The notes: generated from the sequence alone by a model not told the origin. 17,495 bases of DNA from Amnimonas aquatica (GCF_002943415.1 NZ_PTQZ01000010.1:1-17495), one strand, 5' to 3'; shown: positions 1-9,313, counted from the stretch's first letter. Numbers and translations: made by a program.

Positions 1-374
1 AGCGTATAGCGGCGGCTGAGCAGGTGCAGCGTGTCGGCCACGCCGTCGAACAGGCGCACGCGGTTGCGCTCGTCGTAGAAGGCGGCGAAGGCCGCCTCGG
101 CGCCGGATGCTGCCAGCGCGGCGGAATAGCCGCTCCGGCTCAGCAGGCGCTGCACGACGGCCAGGCGCAGGGCGGTGAAATCATGCGCGATCTCCGGATG
201 TTCGCCGGCGACCTCCCGCCGTGCCGCGCGCAGGCCGTCGATGCCGAGCCGGCGCCAGTCCGGGCGCTGCGCATCCAGCCAGGCCAGCATGGCCTGCTCG
301 GCGCGCGCAATGACATCCCCGGTGTCCCAGAGCGTGTCATCCAGGTCGAAGGTGATCAGGCGGATGCCCGGCAT
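1..374 (-). CDS. HAD-superfamily hydrolase, YigB-like (partial, C-terminus beyond window)
   Basis: The visible N-terminal 124 residues contain the HAD motif I, FDLDDTLWDT, with the nucleophile at D10 and the acid/base at D12. An alpha-helical cap segment follows. It is the last visible gene of the lysA-dapF-DUF484-xerC run, the position held by yigB in E. coli, where YigB is an FMN/sugar-phosphate phosphatase. The start codon overlaps the xerC stop by one base (TGATG at 372-376), which fixes the start and implies translational coupling. The catalytic motifs II-IV lie outside the window, so the substrate cannot be judged. The family call is firm; the YigB orthology rests on synteny. Confidence 0.85.
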   Translation of the reverse strand, partial: MPGIRLITFDLDDTLWDTGDVIARAEQAMLAWLDAQRPDWRRLGIDGLRAARREVAGEHPEIAHDFTALRLAVVQRLLSRSGYSAALAASGAEAAFAAFYDERNRVRLFDGVADTLHLLSRRYT

Positions 375-1321
375 CAGCGCTCTCCTGGAGTGTCGTCCCG
401 CTTCGTCCTGCCGGTCTGGCGCGCGCGCGGGTGGGCCTGGTCGTAGACCGAGGCCAGGTGCTGGAAGTCGAGGTGGGTGTAGATCTGGGTCGCGCGGATG
501 TCGCTGTGCCCGAGCAGCTCCTGCACCGCGCGCAGGTCGTGGCTGGACTCCAGCAGGTGCGAAGCGAAGGAGTGGCGCAGCAGGTGGGGGTAGAGCCGCT
601 GGTCGAGGCCGGCGCGCTGCGCCTGGTGCACCAGCCGCTCCTGGATGCTGCGTTCGCTCAGGCGCCGGCCCTGGCGACTCAGGAACAGCCAGCTTTCGCT
701 GTGCGCGCGCGCCAGCTGCGGGCGCAGCACCAGCCAGTCGGCGATCGCTGCCCGCGCCATGCGGCCCACAGGCAGCACGCGGGTCTTGCGGCCCTTGCCG
801 AGCACGGTGATCAGCCCGGCACCCTGGTCGAGGTCGCCGAGCCGTGCGTGCGACAGCTCGGCCAGGCGCAACCCGGAGGAATAGAACAGCTCCATGATGG
901 CCTTGTCGCGGGTCCACAACAGCGCTTCGGCGGGATCCTCCGGAGCCGGCGCGTCCAGCAGCTGCTGCATGAGGTCGACATCCAGCACCTGCGGCAGGTC
1001 CTGGCGCACGCGCTTGAGCTGGTAGCCGCGTGCCGGATGCTCGCCGGCCTCGTCGCTGCGCGCCAGCCAGTCATAGAAGCGGCGCACTGACGAGAGCAGG
1101 CGCTGCATGCTGCGGATCGACAGGCCCTGCTCGCGGCACTCGCCGACCCAAGCTTCCAGCAGCGGTCGCCGGAAATCCCGCCACGCTCCGGTATGCTGGC
1201 TGTCGAGGAAGTCGGCCAGGCGTCGCAGGTCGCTGCCGTAGGCTTTCAGGGTGTGTGGCGAAGCCAGGCGCTGACTGGCCAGATAGGCGAGGAAGTCGTC
1301 GATGCGCGCGCGCGCGACCAT
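374..1321 (-). CDS. xerC: Tyrosine recombinase XerC
   Basis: This 315-residue site-specific recombinase resolves chromosome dimers at dif together with XerD and FtsK. An N-terminal SAM-like core-binding domain spans about residues 5-90 (ASPHTLKAYGSDLRRL). The catalytic domain spans about 110-295. All catalytic residues are visible: R152 (SSGLRLAEL), K176 (GKGRKTR), H246 and R249 (HLLRHSFASH), H272 (LGHSDI) and the nucleophile Y281 (TQIYTH). It has about 15 more residues than E. coli XerC, mostly a basic C-terminal tail (RARQTGRTKRDD). It starts 3 bases after the DUF484 stop with no strong Shine-Dalgarno, so coupling is likely. Its place in a dapF-DUF484-xerC operon separates it from XerD and phage integrases. 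Confidence 0.96.
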   Translation of the reverse strand: MVARARIDDFLAYLASQRLASPHTLKAYGSDLRRLADFLDSQHTGAWRDFRRPLLEAWVGECREQGLSIRSMQRLLSSVRRFYDWLARSDEAGEHPARGYQLKRVRQDLPQVLDVDLMQQLLDAPAPEDPAEALLWTRDKAIMELFYSSGLRLAELSHARLGDLDQGAGLITVLGKGRKTRVLPVGRMARAAIADWLVLRPQLARAHSESWLFLSRQGRRLSERSIQERLVHQAQRAGLDQRLYPHLLRHSFASHLLESSHDLRAVQELLGHSDIRATQIYTHLDFQHLASVYDQAHPRARQTGRTKRDDTPGER

Positions 1322-1324
1322 GGC

Positions 1325-2044
1325 TCAGCCGTCCCGGGCGGCTTCGTCGTCGCCGCGCGTGGCGGTGCCGCCGGCACGGCGCTCGAGCCCCGACAGCAGA
1401 CGGGCGATGATGTCGCCCAGATGGCTGATGAACAGGGTGTCCATGCTGCTGCGGAAGTGGCTGGGCTCGGTGCTGCCCAGCGACACCACGCCGATGGCGC
1501 GCTCGCCTTCGAGTAGCGGAATCACCGCAGCCGAGCTGAGCTGCAGGCCATCCTCGCCGAACAGGAAGCGCAGTTCGTCGCGCCGCCATTTGCCGGCGAG
1601 CGCACGGTGGTTGCGCAGCAGGCCGGGCAGGCGCTGCTCGAACTCGGCCTGTGCCAGGCTGCGCCATGGCGCTTCGACGACGTTGCCGAAGCTGAGCAGC
1701 GACAGCTGCTGGCAGCGGAACGGCTCGCGCAGTTCGTTGAACAGGCGGGTGCCGAGCTGTGCCGGGCTGGTGGAATCGAGGATGCAGAGAATGACCGCGC
1801 GCAGCTGGCCGAACAGGCGGTCGTTGTCGCTGGCGATGGCCATCAGCTCGTTAAGGCGCTCCTCCAGCTCGTCGTTGCGCTTGCGCAGCTGGCTGACCTG
1901 GCGCTCGATCAGCGACACCGTGCCGCTGTTGTGGCGGATGTGCAGGTGCGACAGCAGCTCCGGGTGCTGCTCGAAGAAGTCCGGGTGCTGGCGCAGCCAG
2001 GCCGCCACGCGCTCGGCGTTCAGCGCCGGCAGCGGCTCGCTCAC
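1325..2044 (-). CDS. DUF484 family protein (YigA-like)
   Basis: The 239-residue protein begins with the DUF484 signature: [16 protein letters not shown] at about 16-31, then [16 protein letters not shown] charged coiled-coil helix (about 48-68) and a C-terminal GAF-like alpha/beta domain follow. The family is almost always placed between dapF and xerC; its biochemical role is unknown. The start is GTG at 2044-2042, overlapping the dapF stop by four bases (GTGA). There is no signal peptide or membrane segment, so it should be cytosolic. The last ~20 residues are charged, Gly/Ala-rich and probably disordered. Confidence 0.9.
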   Translation of the reverse strand: MSEPLPALNAERVAAWLRQHPDFFEQHPELLSHLHIRHNSGTVSLIERQVSQLRKRNDELEERLNELMAIASDNDRLFGQLRAVILCILDSTSPAQLGTRLFNELREPFRCQQLSLLSFGNVVEAPWRSLAQAEFEQRLPGLLRNHRALAGKWRRDELRFLFGEDGLQLSSAAVIPLLEGERAIGVVSLGSTEPSHFRSSMDTLFISHLGDIIARLLSGLERRAGGTATRGDDEAARDG

Positions 2045-2883
2045 GAGAAATCGCCCAGGCGCAGCACGCCGTCGTAGACGCGCGCGGTGGGGCCGGTCAT
2101 GCGCACGCTGGCATCGTCGGCCGGCCAGCTGATGTCCAGGTCGCCGCCCGGCAGGTGCACGGTGACGCGCCGGTCCAGCAGTCCCCAGCGGATGCCGGCG
2201 ACTACGGCGGCGCAGGCACCGGTGCCGCAGGCCAGGGTCTCGCCGGTGCCGCGCTCGAACACGCGCAGACGGATTTCGCGGCGGTTCACCACCTCCATGA
2301 AGCCGGCGTTGACGCGGGCCGGGAAGCGCGGGTGCGACTCGATCAGCGGGCCCAGCTCGGCCACCGGCGCCGTCGCCACGCTGTCGACGCGCAGCACGGC
2401 ATGCGGGTTGCCCATGCTCACCGCCGCGACCTGCAGGGTGCGGCCGGCGACCTCCAGCGCATATTCCACGGCGGTCTCGGCGGCATCGAAGGGCACTTCG
2501 GCTGGTGTCAGGCGGGGCTTGCCCATGTCGACGGTGACCCAGCCCTTGCCATCGATCTGCAGTTCGATGATGCCGCTGGCGGTCTCGACGCGCAGGCGTT
2601 CCTTGCGGGTCAGGCGGCGGTCACGGACGAAGCGGGCGAAGCAGCGCGCGCCATTGCCGCACTGCGAGACCTCGGAACCATCGGCATTGAAGATGCGGTA
2701 GCGGAAATCGACTTCGGGCTGCTGCGGTGCTTCGACCACCAGCAGCTGGTCGAAGCCGATGCCGAAGTTGCGATCGGCCAGCCGCCGGATCACGGCAGCG
2801 TCCAGGCGCGCCCGCTGAGTGATCAGGTCGAGCACCAGAAAATCGTTGCCGAGGCCGTGCATCTTGGTGAATTCCAGACGCAT
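2041..2883 (-). CDS. dapF: Diaminopimelate epimerase
   Basis: The enzyme converts LL- to meso-diaminopimelate, the precursor of lysine and of peptidoglycan cross-links, without a cofactor. The 280-residue length is normal. The two catalytic cysteines are C75 (SQCGNGARC) and C219 (LACGTGACA). The N-terminal KMHGLGNDF motif and N66/D68 region (FNADGSE) are also typical. The start is supported by AGGAG about 8 bases upstream. It lies 164 bases downstream of lysA, which uses its product, and overlaps the DUF484 gene by four bases. Nothing looks degraded. Confidence 0.98.
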   Translation of the reverse strand: MRLEFTKMHGLGNDFLVLDLITQRARLDAAVIRRLADRNFGIGFDQLLVVEAPQQPEVDFRYRIFNADGSEVSQCGNGARCFARFVRDRRLTRKERLRVETASGIIELQIDGKGWVTVDMGKPRLTPAEVPFDAAETAVEYALEVAGRTLQVAAVSMGNPHAVLRVDSVATAPVAELGPLIESHPRFPARVNAGFMEVVNRREIRLRVFERGTGETLACGTGACAAVVAGIRWGLLDRRVTVHLPGGDLDISWPADDASVRMTGPTARVYDGVLRLGDFS

Positions 2884-3047
2884 GTACGGACTCCTGAAAG
2901 CGTCAAGGGGCCGTGATGTCGAGGCGACGGGCCGGCCCGGTTCTGACGGCTATTCTGGGTGCAGCCCGGCGGGGATTCAAGGCGCTGCCATGCATGGGGC
3001 TGTCTGGTGCCGGCCCCTCTTCCTCCAGCCAGCACCCGTGCGGCTGC
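2884..3047 (-). other. lysA-dapF spacer, no gene seen
   Basis: The 164-base spacer is unusually long for this otherwise tight operon. It has no convincing ORF. A short GGGGC/GCCCC dyad (2996-3000 with 3013-3017) is the only structure I noticed, and it has no T-run. A dapF-proximal promoter here is possible, but I see no good -35/-10 pair. Confidence 0.4.
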
Positions 3048-4298
3048 TCAGGGCAGCAGCGACTCCAGTGCCAGCAGGTCGGCCACGGTCTCGCGCCGGC
3101 GCACCTGCCAGGCCTGGTCGCCATCCACGATCACTTCGGCGGCGCGGCCGCGGGTGTTGTAGTTCGAGCTCATGACGAAGCCGTAGGCGCCGGCGCCGGT
3201 CACCGCCAGCAGGTCGCCGGCGCGCAGGCGCAGCGGGCGCTGCTTGCCGAGGAAGTCGCCGGTCTCGCACACCGGGCCGACGATGTCGTAGCTGCGCTCC
3301 GGGGTGTCGTCGCTGTGGGGCGTGACCGGCACGATGTCCATCCAGGCGTCGTAGAGCGCCGGGCGGATGAGGTCGTTCATGGCCGCGTCGATGATGGCGA
3401 AGTCCTTGTGCTCCGTGGGCTTGAGGAATTCGACGCGGGTCAGCAGCACGCCGGCGGTGGCGGAGATGGCGCGGCCCGGCTCCATGTAGACCTTGAGGCC
3501 GCGCGCCTGCAGGCGCGGCAGCAGCACGGCGGCGTAGTCGGCCGGCGTGGGCGGGGTCTCGTCGCGGTAGCGCACGCCCAGGCCGCCGCCGATGTCGATG
3601 TGGTGCAGCGCGATGCCGTCGGCCGCGAGGCGGTCGATCATGGCCAGCACGCGGTCCAGCGCGTCCGAGAACGGCGTGGTCGTGGTCAGCTGCGAGCCGA
3701 TGTGGCAGTCGATGCCGACCGGGTCCAGGTGGCCCAGCTCGACCATGCGGCGGTACACCGCCGGCGCGCGCTCGATATCGACGCCGAACTTGTTCTCCTT
3801 CAGGCCGGTGGAGATGTACGGGTGCGTCTGCGCGTCCACGTCCGGGTTCACGCGCAGACTCACCGGCGCGCGCTTGCCGAGGCGGGCGGCGACGGCGTTG
3901 AGCCGGTCCAGCTCGGCCTCCGACTCGACATTGAAACAGGCGATGCCCAGCTCCAGCGCACGCTGCATTTCCGCCTCGCTCTTGCCGAGGCCGGAGAACA
4001 CGACCTTGGCCGGATCGCCGCCGGCGGCCAGCACGCGCTCCAGCTCGCCACCGGAGACGATGTCGAAGCCCGCGCCCAGGCGCGCCAGCACGTTCAGCAC
4101 GGCGATGTTGGAGTTGGCCTTGACCGCGAAGCAGACCTGGTGCGGCACGTCCGCGAAGGCGCGGTCGAAGGCCAGGTAGTTGGCTTCCAGCGTGGCGCGC
4201 GAGTACAGGTACAGCGGTGTGCCGAAGCGCGCGGCCAGGTCGGTGAGCGGCAGCTGTTCGAGGTGGAGCGTGTTGTTGCGGAGGTTCAGCGTCGACAT
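3048..4298 (-). CDS. lysA: Diaminopimelate decarboxylase
   Basis: This PLP enzyme of fold type III (alanine-racemase-like barrel) makes L-lysine from meso-DAP. The 416 residues contain the PLP lysine K60 (CFAVKANSN), H199 (DCHIGSQL), the phosphate-binding GGG at 237-239, EPGR at 273-276, the partner-subunit cysteine C344 (CETGDFL) and Y372 (GAGAYGF). The CETGD and EPGR motifs separate LysA from ornithine or carboxynorspermidine decarboxylases. The gene sits 64 bases after lptM and upstream of dapF, so the last two DAP/lysine steps are co-transcribed. The ribosome binding site is weak. Confidence 0.97.
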   Translation of the reverse strand: MSTLNLRNNTLHLEQLPLTDLAARFGTPLYLYSRATLEANYLAFDRAFADVPHQVCFAVKANSNIAVLNVLARLGAGFDIVSGGELERVLAAGGDPAKVVFSGLGKSEAEMQRALELGIACFNVESEAELDRLNAVAARLGKRAPVSLRVNPDVDAQTHPYISTGLKENKFGVDIERAPAVYRRMVELGHLDPVGIDCHIGSQLTTTTPFSDALDRVLAMIDRLAADGIALHHIDIGGGLGVRYRDETPPTPADYAAVLLPRLQARGLKVYMEPGRAISATAGVLLTRVEFLKPTEHKDFAIIDAAMNDLIRPALYDAWMDIVPVTPHSDDTPERSYDIVGPVCETGDFLGKQRPLRLRAGDLLAVTGAGAYGFVMSSNYNTRGRAAEVIVDGDQAWQVRRRETVADLLALESLLP

Positions 4299-4362
4299 GA
4301 AAGGTCCGGGTGTGCGTGGTCCGTGGAGTGATGCGCCGGCACCAGCCGGCAGCCTGGCGGCG

Positions 4363-4563
4363 TCAGTTGGCGGCCGGCGTATCAGCCGCTGCGTCCGTCT
4401 GGGCGGGTGCCTGTTCCTGCGCCGGCGTCTGCTCGGCGCCGACGGGCGGGCGCGGTTCGGGTAAGTACAGCGGCCCTTTCTGGCCGCAGCCGGCGAGCAG
4501 GGCGGAAAGGCCGATGAGGATGGCCGCGGATGAACGGGGGACTGGCAGCGGGAAGCGCATCAT
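4363..4563 (-). CDS. lptM: LPS-assembly-associated lipoprotein LptM (LppL/YifL family)
   Basis: This 66-residue lipoprotein has a short basic N-terminus, a hydrophobic segment (about 11-24) and a lipobox LLAGC with the lipidated cysteine at C26. The family signature GCGQKGPLYLP follows directly. The rest is a Pro/Ala/Gln-rich linker that ends in DTPAAN. In E. coli the homologue YifL (LptM) helps the LPS translocon LptD mature. In Pseudomonas the homologue lppL precedes lysA exactly as here. There are two adjacent ATGs (4563 and 4560); the first is chosen. A longer reading frame continues upstream but would cross the cyaY promoter region, and its N-terminus resembles no secreted protein. Confidence 0.93.
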   Translation of the reverse strand: MMRFPLPVPRSSAAILIGLSALLAGCGQKGPLYLPEPRPPVGAEQTPAQEQAPAQTDAAADTPAAN

Positions 4564-4594
4564 GGCGAAGGCACGGGCTGGATGAGATGGCGGA

Positions 4595-4600
4595 AGTATA
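4595..4600 (-). promoter_or_regulatory. Possible -10 element for the lptM-lysA operon
   Basis: TATACT on the minus strand, five of six matches to TATAAT, would start transcription near 4588, about 25 bases before the lptM ATG. The -35 (around CGCACA at 4617-4622) is poor, so this is only a candidate. Confidence 0.4.
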
Positions 4601-4641
4601 GCCGCCTCGCGGCGACTGTGCGCGCGGGCCTGCGGCCGCGT

Positions 4642-4647
4642 TATCAT
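4642..4647 (+). promoter_or_regulatory. Possible -10 element for cyaY
   Basis: TATCAT, five of six matches to the sigma-70 -10 box, would start transcription near 4654, about 34 bases before the cyaY ATG. No good -35 is seen. It lies back to back with the lptM -10 on the other strand, as expected for a divergent control region. It also overlaps the upstream ATG at 4646, which argues for the start at 4688. Confidence 0.35.
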
Positions 4648-4687
4648 GTCGCGCCCTGCCGCAAGCCGTCCTGCCCCGGAGAACGCC

Positions 4688-5005
4688 ATGAACGACAGCG
4701 AATTCAACGCGCTGGCCGATACCACCCTGATCGCCATCGAAACCGCTGTGGAGTCACTGGACACCGATATCGACTTCGAGATGTCGGCCGGCATTCTCAC
4801 CCTGACGTTCGAGAACGGCAGCAAGGTCATCATCAACCGGCAGATCGCCACCCACGAGATCTGGGTCGCGGCCCGCAGCGGCGGCTTCCACTGCCGCGCC
4901 ACGGAAGCGGGCTGGGTCTGCAACACCACGGGCGAAGGCCTGGGCGCCCTGCTCTCGCGGGTCTGCACCGAACAGGCCGGCGAGCCCGTCAGCATCGCCC
5001 TCTGA
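4688..5005 (+). CDS. cyaY: Iron-sulfur cluster assembly regulator CyaY (bacterial frataxin)
   Basis: The 105-residue protein binds iron and modulates the IscS cysteine desulfurase. Helix 1 carries the acidic ridge (D3, E5, D11, E18, E22, D25, D27, D29, E31). The beta-sheet holds the conserved stretch around residues 49-69 (INRQ, HEIWVAARSGGFH). The start is set by GGAG at 4678-4681, six bases before the ATG; an in-frame ATG at 4646 would add 14 unrelated residues. It diverges from lptM, as cyaY does from lppL in Pseudomonas, and converges on rimO. Confidence 0.95.
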   Translation: MNDSEFNALADTTLIAIETAVESLDTDIDFEMSAGILTLTFENGSKVIINRQIATHEIWVAARSGGFHCRATEAGWVCNTTGEGLGALLSRVCTEQAGEPVSIAL

Positions 5006-5026
5006 CGCTGCTGCCGCGCCTGTCAT

Positions 5027-5104
5027 GCTGGGCCGGGGTGGGTGAGGGCGGAAAACTGTAGCGTTTTCCAGCGTGTTTTCCGCCCTCACCCACCCCGACC
5101 CAGC
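5027..5104. repeat. Long inverted repeat between cyaY and rimO (bidirectional terminator or mobile palindrome)
   Basis: A 30-base left arm (5027-5056) pairs with a right arm (5075-5104) around an 18-base loop. The only flaw is C5033 opposite A5098. In the rimO transcript that pair becomes G-U, so the stem is unbroken there. The stem lies 21 bases after the cyaY stop and 4 bases after the rimO stop, fitting a shared terminator. The A/T runs (AAAA, TTTT) sit next to the loop rather than after the stem, unlike a classical intrinsic terminator. GTTTTCC occurs twice (5063-5069, 5075-5081), so the left arm GGAAAAC can pair with either copy. Confidence 0.85.
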
Positions 5105-5108
5105 CAGA

Positions 5109-6446
5109 TCACTGCACCGTCACCAGCTCCGCGAACAGGTCGTAGTCGTCGGCCTCGGTGATGCGCACCGTGACGCGCTGGCCGGGCTTCAGCGCAGCCG
5201 CGCCCTCGCCCTCGATGAACACGTTGCCGTCGATCTCCGGCGCATCCGCCTTCGAGCGCGCGATGGCCACGCCCTCTTCCTCGTCGATCTCGTCCACTAG
5301 CACTTCCTCGAGGCGTCCGACGCGGCGCTGCAGGCGCTCGGCGGAGATCTCGGCGGCCAGCGCCATGAAGCGCTCGTGGCGCTCCTGCTTGACCGCCTCC
5401 GGCACCGGCTCGGCGACATCGTTGGCGGGCGCGCCTTCCACCGGCGAGTACGGGAAGCAGCCGACGCGGTCGAGCTGGGCCTCCTTCAGCCAGTCCAGCA
5501 GCTCCTGGAACTCCTCTTCGGTCTCGCCCGGGAAGCCGACGATGAAGGTCGAGCGGATGATCAGCTCCGGGCAGATCTCGCGCCATCTGCGGATGCGCTC
5601 CAGCGTGTTCTCGGCGTGCGCCGGACGCTTCATGCGCTTGAGCACGCTCGGGCTGCCGTGCTGGAAGGGAATGTCCAGGTACGGGAGGATCTTGCCTTCC
5701 GCCATCAGCGGAATCACGTTGTCGACGTGCGGATACGGGTAGACGTAGTGCAGGCGCACCCACACGCCCATCGAGCCCAGTGCCTCGCACAGCTCCAGCA
5801 TGCGCGTCTTCACCGGCTTGCCGCCCCAGAAATCGAGCTTGTACTTGAGGTCGACGCCGTAGGCGCTGGTGTCCTGCGAGACCACCAGCAGTTCCTGCAC
5901 GCCGGCCTTGACCAGGTTCTCGGCCTCAGCCAGCACCGAGCCGACCGGGCGCGACACCAGGTCGCCGCGCAGCGAGGGAATGATGCAGAAGGTGCAGCGA
6001 TGGTTGCAGCCTTCGGAGATCTTCAGGTAGGCGTAGTGCTTCGGGGTCAGCTTCACGCCTTGTGCCGGCACCAGGTCCAGGAAGGGGTCGTGCTTGGGCG
6101 GCAGGTACTGGTGCACCGCGCCCATGACTTCTTCGTAGGCGTGCGGACCGGTGACCTTGAGCACGCTCGGGTGCGCTTCGCGGATCACGTCCTCTTTCTT
6201 GCCCAGGCAGCCGGTGACGATGACCTTGCCGTTCTCCGCCAGCGCCTCGCCGATGGCATCCAGCGACTCCTGCACGGCGGCATCGATGAAGCCGCAGGTG
6301 TTGACCACGACCAGGTCCGCGCCTTCATAGCTGCCGGAGATCTCGTACCCCTCGGTGCGAAGCTGGGTCAGGATGCGTTCGGAGTCGACCAGCGCTTTCG
6401 GGCAGCCGAGGCTGACGAAGCCGACCTTGGGATTGGCAGAGGACAT
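5109..6446 (-). CDS. rimO: Ribosomal protein S12 methylthiotransferase RimO
   Basis: This radical-SAM enzyme adds a methylthio group to an aspartate of ribosomal protein S12. The 445 residues comprise an N-terminal UPF0004 domain with cluster cysteines C15 ([12 protein letters not shown]), C51 (VVNTCGFID) and C80 (VTGCLGKK), a radical-SAM core with C147, C151 and C154 (CNHRCTFC), and a C-terminal TRAM domain (about 370-445). [12 protein letters not shown] and [10 protein letters not shown] are RimO-type rather than MiaB-type. The frame is open to 6563, but the homology starts at the ATG at 6446. A TACAAT box at 6486-6481 would be transcribed only from about 6474, which agrees. The ribosome binding site is weak. 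Confidence 0.97.
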   Translation of the reverse strand: MSSANPKVGFVSLGCPKALVDSERILTQLRTEGYEISGSYEGADLVVVNTCGFIDAAVQESLDAIGEALAENGKVIVTGCLGKKEDVIREAHPSVLKVTGPHAYEEVMGAVHQYLPPKHDPFLDLVPAQGVKLTPKHYAYLKISEGCNHRCTFCIIPSLRGDLVSRPVGSVLAEAENLVKAGVQELLVVSQDTSAYGVDLKYKLDFWGGKPVKTRMLELCEALGSMGVWVRLHYVYPYPHVDNVIPLMAEGKILPYLDIPFQHGSPSVLKRMKRPAHAENTLERIRRWREICPELIIRSTFIVGFPGETEEEFQELLDWLKEAQLDRVGCFPYSPVEGAPANDVAEPVPEAVKQERHERFMALAAEISAERLQRRVGRLEEVLVDEIDEEEGVAIARSKADAPEIDGNVFIEGEGAAALKPGQRVTVRITEADDYDLFAELVTVQ

Positions 6447-6480
6447 GGCGGGTACCGCGGGAGGTGATCTGGAGTGGCGC

Positions 6481-6486
6481 ATTGTA
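6481..6486 (-). promoter_or_regulatory. Possible -10 element for rimO
   Basis: TACAAT on the minus strand matches five of six -10 positions and would give a leader of about 28 bases before the rimO ATG at 6446. No clear -35 is visible at 16-18 bases upstream. Confidence 0.35.
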
Positions 6487-6553
6487 GCGCAAAAGTCCCA
6501 GAAACCATGCCGGGAGAGCGGGCTTTGCGCGGACATGCCGTGCGTCGCAAAAA

Positions 6554-6568
6554 GCGCCGTCATGGTGC
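6554..6568 (+). promoter_or_regulatory. Distal NtrC-type binding dyad
   Basis: GCGCCGTCATGGTGC fits the NtrC layout GCACCA-N3-TGGTGC, with a perfect right half and four of six matches in the left half. Its centre is about 141 bases before the predicted sigma-54 start site and 43 bases (about four helix turns) from the next dyad. Confidence 0.55.
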
Positions 6569-6596
6569 GCCCATGTCGCGCATGCGGACATCATAT

Positions 6597-6611
6597 GCAC
6601 TATATTGGTGC
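6597..6611 (+). promoter_or_regulatory. Strong NtrC-type enhancer site
   Basis: GCACTATATTGGTGC matches the NtrC consensus with only one position off. From memory it equals one of the two high-affinity NtrC sites upstream of E. coli glnAp2. Its centre is about 98 bases before the predicted ntrB start site, the right range for an enhancer that contacts sigma-54 polymerase by looping. A further TGGTGC half-site lies at 6627-6632. Confidence 0.8.
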
Positions 6612-6667
6612 GAACAGTGGGTTTGATGGTGCTTAATCGGGCTGTTCCATGCGCCATTCCGGCGCTT

Positions 6668-6682
6668 GCACACAGCTGGTGC
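6668..6682 (+). promoter_or_regulatory. NtrC-like dyad overlapping the sigma-54 -24 element
   Basis: GCACACAGCTGGTGC has a perfect right half-site TGGTGC and GCAC in the left half. The right half is also the -24 region of the sigma-54 promoter. Binding here would block the polymerase, so the site may limit ntrBC expression when NtrC is abundant. Confidence 0.45.
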
Positions 6683-6692
6683 ATTTTTTGCT
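6677..6692 (+). promoter_or_regulatory. Sigma-54 (RpoN) promoter of ntrBC
   Basis: TGGTGCATTTTTTGCT shows the invariant GG (6678-6679), a 10-base gap and GC (6690-6691). The -12 part TTGCT is perfect; the -24 part is TGGTGC rather than TGGCAC. Transcription should start near 6702, leaving a leader of about 32 bases before the ntrB ATG at 6735. Confidence 0.75.
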
Positions 6693-6734
6693 TGTAAGCG
6701 GCAGCCCGGCCTTCGTGGCCGATGTCCAGTGAAG

Positions 6735-7825
6735 ATGTCCGACGAGACCGCCATGTCCGATTCCAGAGCAGCCAAGCGCCTGCTGGACAGCCTGAGCACG
6801 GCTGTGCTGCTGTGCGACACCACGCTGCGCCTGCGCTACCTCAACCCGGCCGCGGAAAGCCTGCTGGCCGTGAGCGAGTCGCGCGCCCTCGGCATGCCGC
6901 TCAGCGATGTGCTGCTTGATGTCGGCCAGCACACCGATACCTCGCTGCAGGAGACCCTGCGCAGCGGGCATCCGTTCACCAAGCGCGAGGCCCGGCTGCG
7001 GGTCGATCTGCGCGAGATCGTGGTCGATTACTCGGTTTCGCTGATGCACGCTCCGGGCGAGGCCACGCAGCTGCTGATCGAGATCCAGCCGCGCGACCGC
7101 CTGCTGCGCATCGCCCGCGAAGAGGCCATGCTGGCCAGCCACCAGGCCACGCGCAAGCTGGTGCGCGGCGTGGCCCACGAAATCAAGAATCCGCTCGGCG
7201 GCATCCGTGGCGCCGCGCAACTGCTGGAGCGCGAGCTGCCCAGCCCGGAGCTGACCGAGTACACGCGCATCATCATCGAGGAGGCCGACCGGCTGCGCCA
7301 GCTGGCGGACCGCATGCTGGGGCCGCGCCGGCTGCCGTCGCTGCGCCAGGTCAATGTGCACGAATGCGTGGAGCGCGTGGTCAATCTGCTCCAGGCCGAG
7401 GCGGGCGGACGCGTCACCATAGAGCGTGACTACGATCCGTCGCTGCCGGACATCACCATCGATCCGGACCAGCTCATCCAGGCCATGCTCAACATCGGCG
7501 GCAATGCCCTGCAGGCGCTGCTGGAGAACCCCAGCGACCGCGAGCCGCTGCTGATCTTCAAGACCCGCCCGGTGCGCCAGTTCACCATCGGCGCCAAGCG
7601 CCACCGCATCGTGCTGCGCGTCGATATCCGCGACAACGGGCCAGGCATTCCGGCTGAGCTGCGCGAGTCCATTTTCTATCCGATGGTCAGCGGACGTGCC
7701 GGCGGCACCGGTCTTGGCCTGTCGATTGCACAGGACATCATTCATCAGTACCAGGGCCGGATCGAATGCGAGTCCCGCCCGGGTGAGACCACCTTCAGCA
7801 TATTTCTGCCTTTGGACAAGACATC

Positions 7826-7829
<4 letters not shown>
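6735..7829 (+). CDS. ntrB: Nitrogen regulation sensor kinase NtrB (NRII)
   Basis: This cytosolic kinase/phosphatase phosphorylates NtrC under nitrogen limitation and is controlled by PII. The 364 residues hold a PAS domain (about 12-115), a dimerization/phosphoacceptor helix with H148 (GVAHEIKNPLGG), and a HATPase domain with the N box (NIGGNALQA, N257), G1 (D300-NGPGIP) and G2 (GGTGLGLS). YPMVSGR near the end is typical of NtrB. There is no membrane segment. The frame is open to a TTG at 6666, but that lies within the sigma-54 promoter, so the start is 6735 (or ATG 6753). The stop overlaps ntrC by four bases. Confidence 0.95.
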
Positions 7830-9265
<1,436 letters not shown>

Positions 9266-9280
9266 GCGTCCTCGCGGAGC

Positions 9281-9306
9281 AACGGCCTCGGGGACGGAAG
9301 GCCGTT
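9281..9306. terminator. Hairpin after ntrC (first)
   Basis: AACGGCCT (9281-9288) pairs perfectly with AGGCCGTT (9299-9306) around a 10-base loop, 15 bases after the ntrC stop. No T-run follows. With the next hairpin it fills the gap between the converging ntrC and DUF3106 genes. Confidence 0.45.
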
Positions 9307-9313
9307 CATGACC

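Noticed and set aside
374..1321. XerC as a phage or integron integrase
   Set aside because: The operon context (dapF-DUF484-xerC-HAD), the length and the absence of nearby att-like repeats or phage genes point to chromosomal XerC.
2913..4331. 472-codon open frame on the plus strand opposite lysA, rich in Ala, Val, Gly, Arg and His
   Set aside because: It is the antisense of a well-supported lysA with all catalytic motifs; long antisense frames are expected at this GC and the composition resembles no protein family.
6447..6563. 39-residue N-terminal extension of RimO up to an ATG at 6563
   Set aside because: The extension is not family-like, and homology begins at 6446. A candidate -10 at 6481-6486 and an NtrC-type site at 6554-6568 lie within it.
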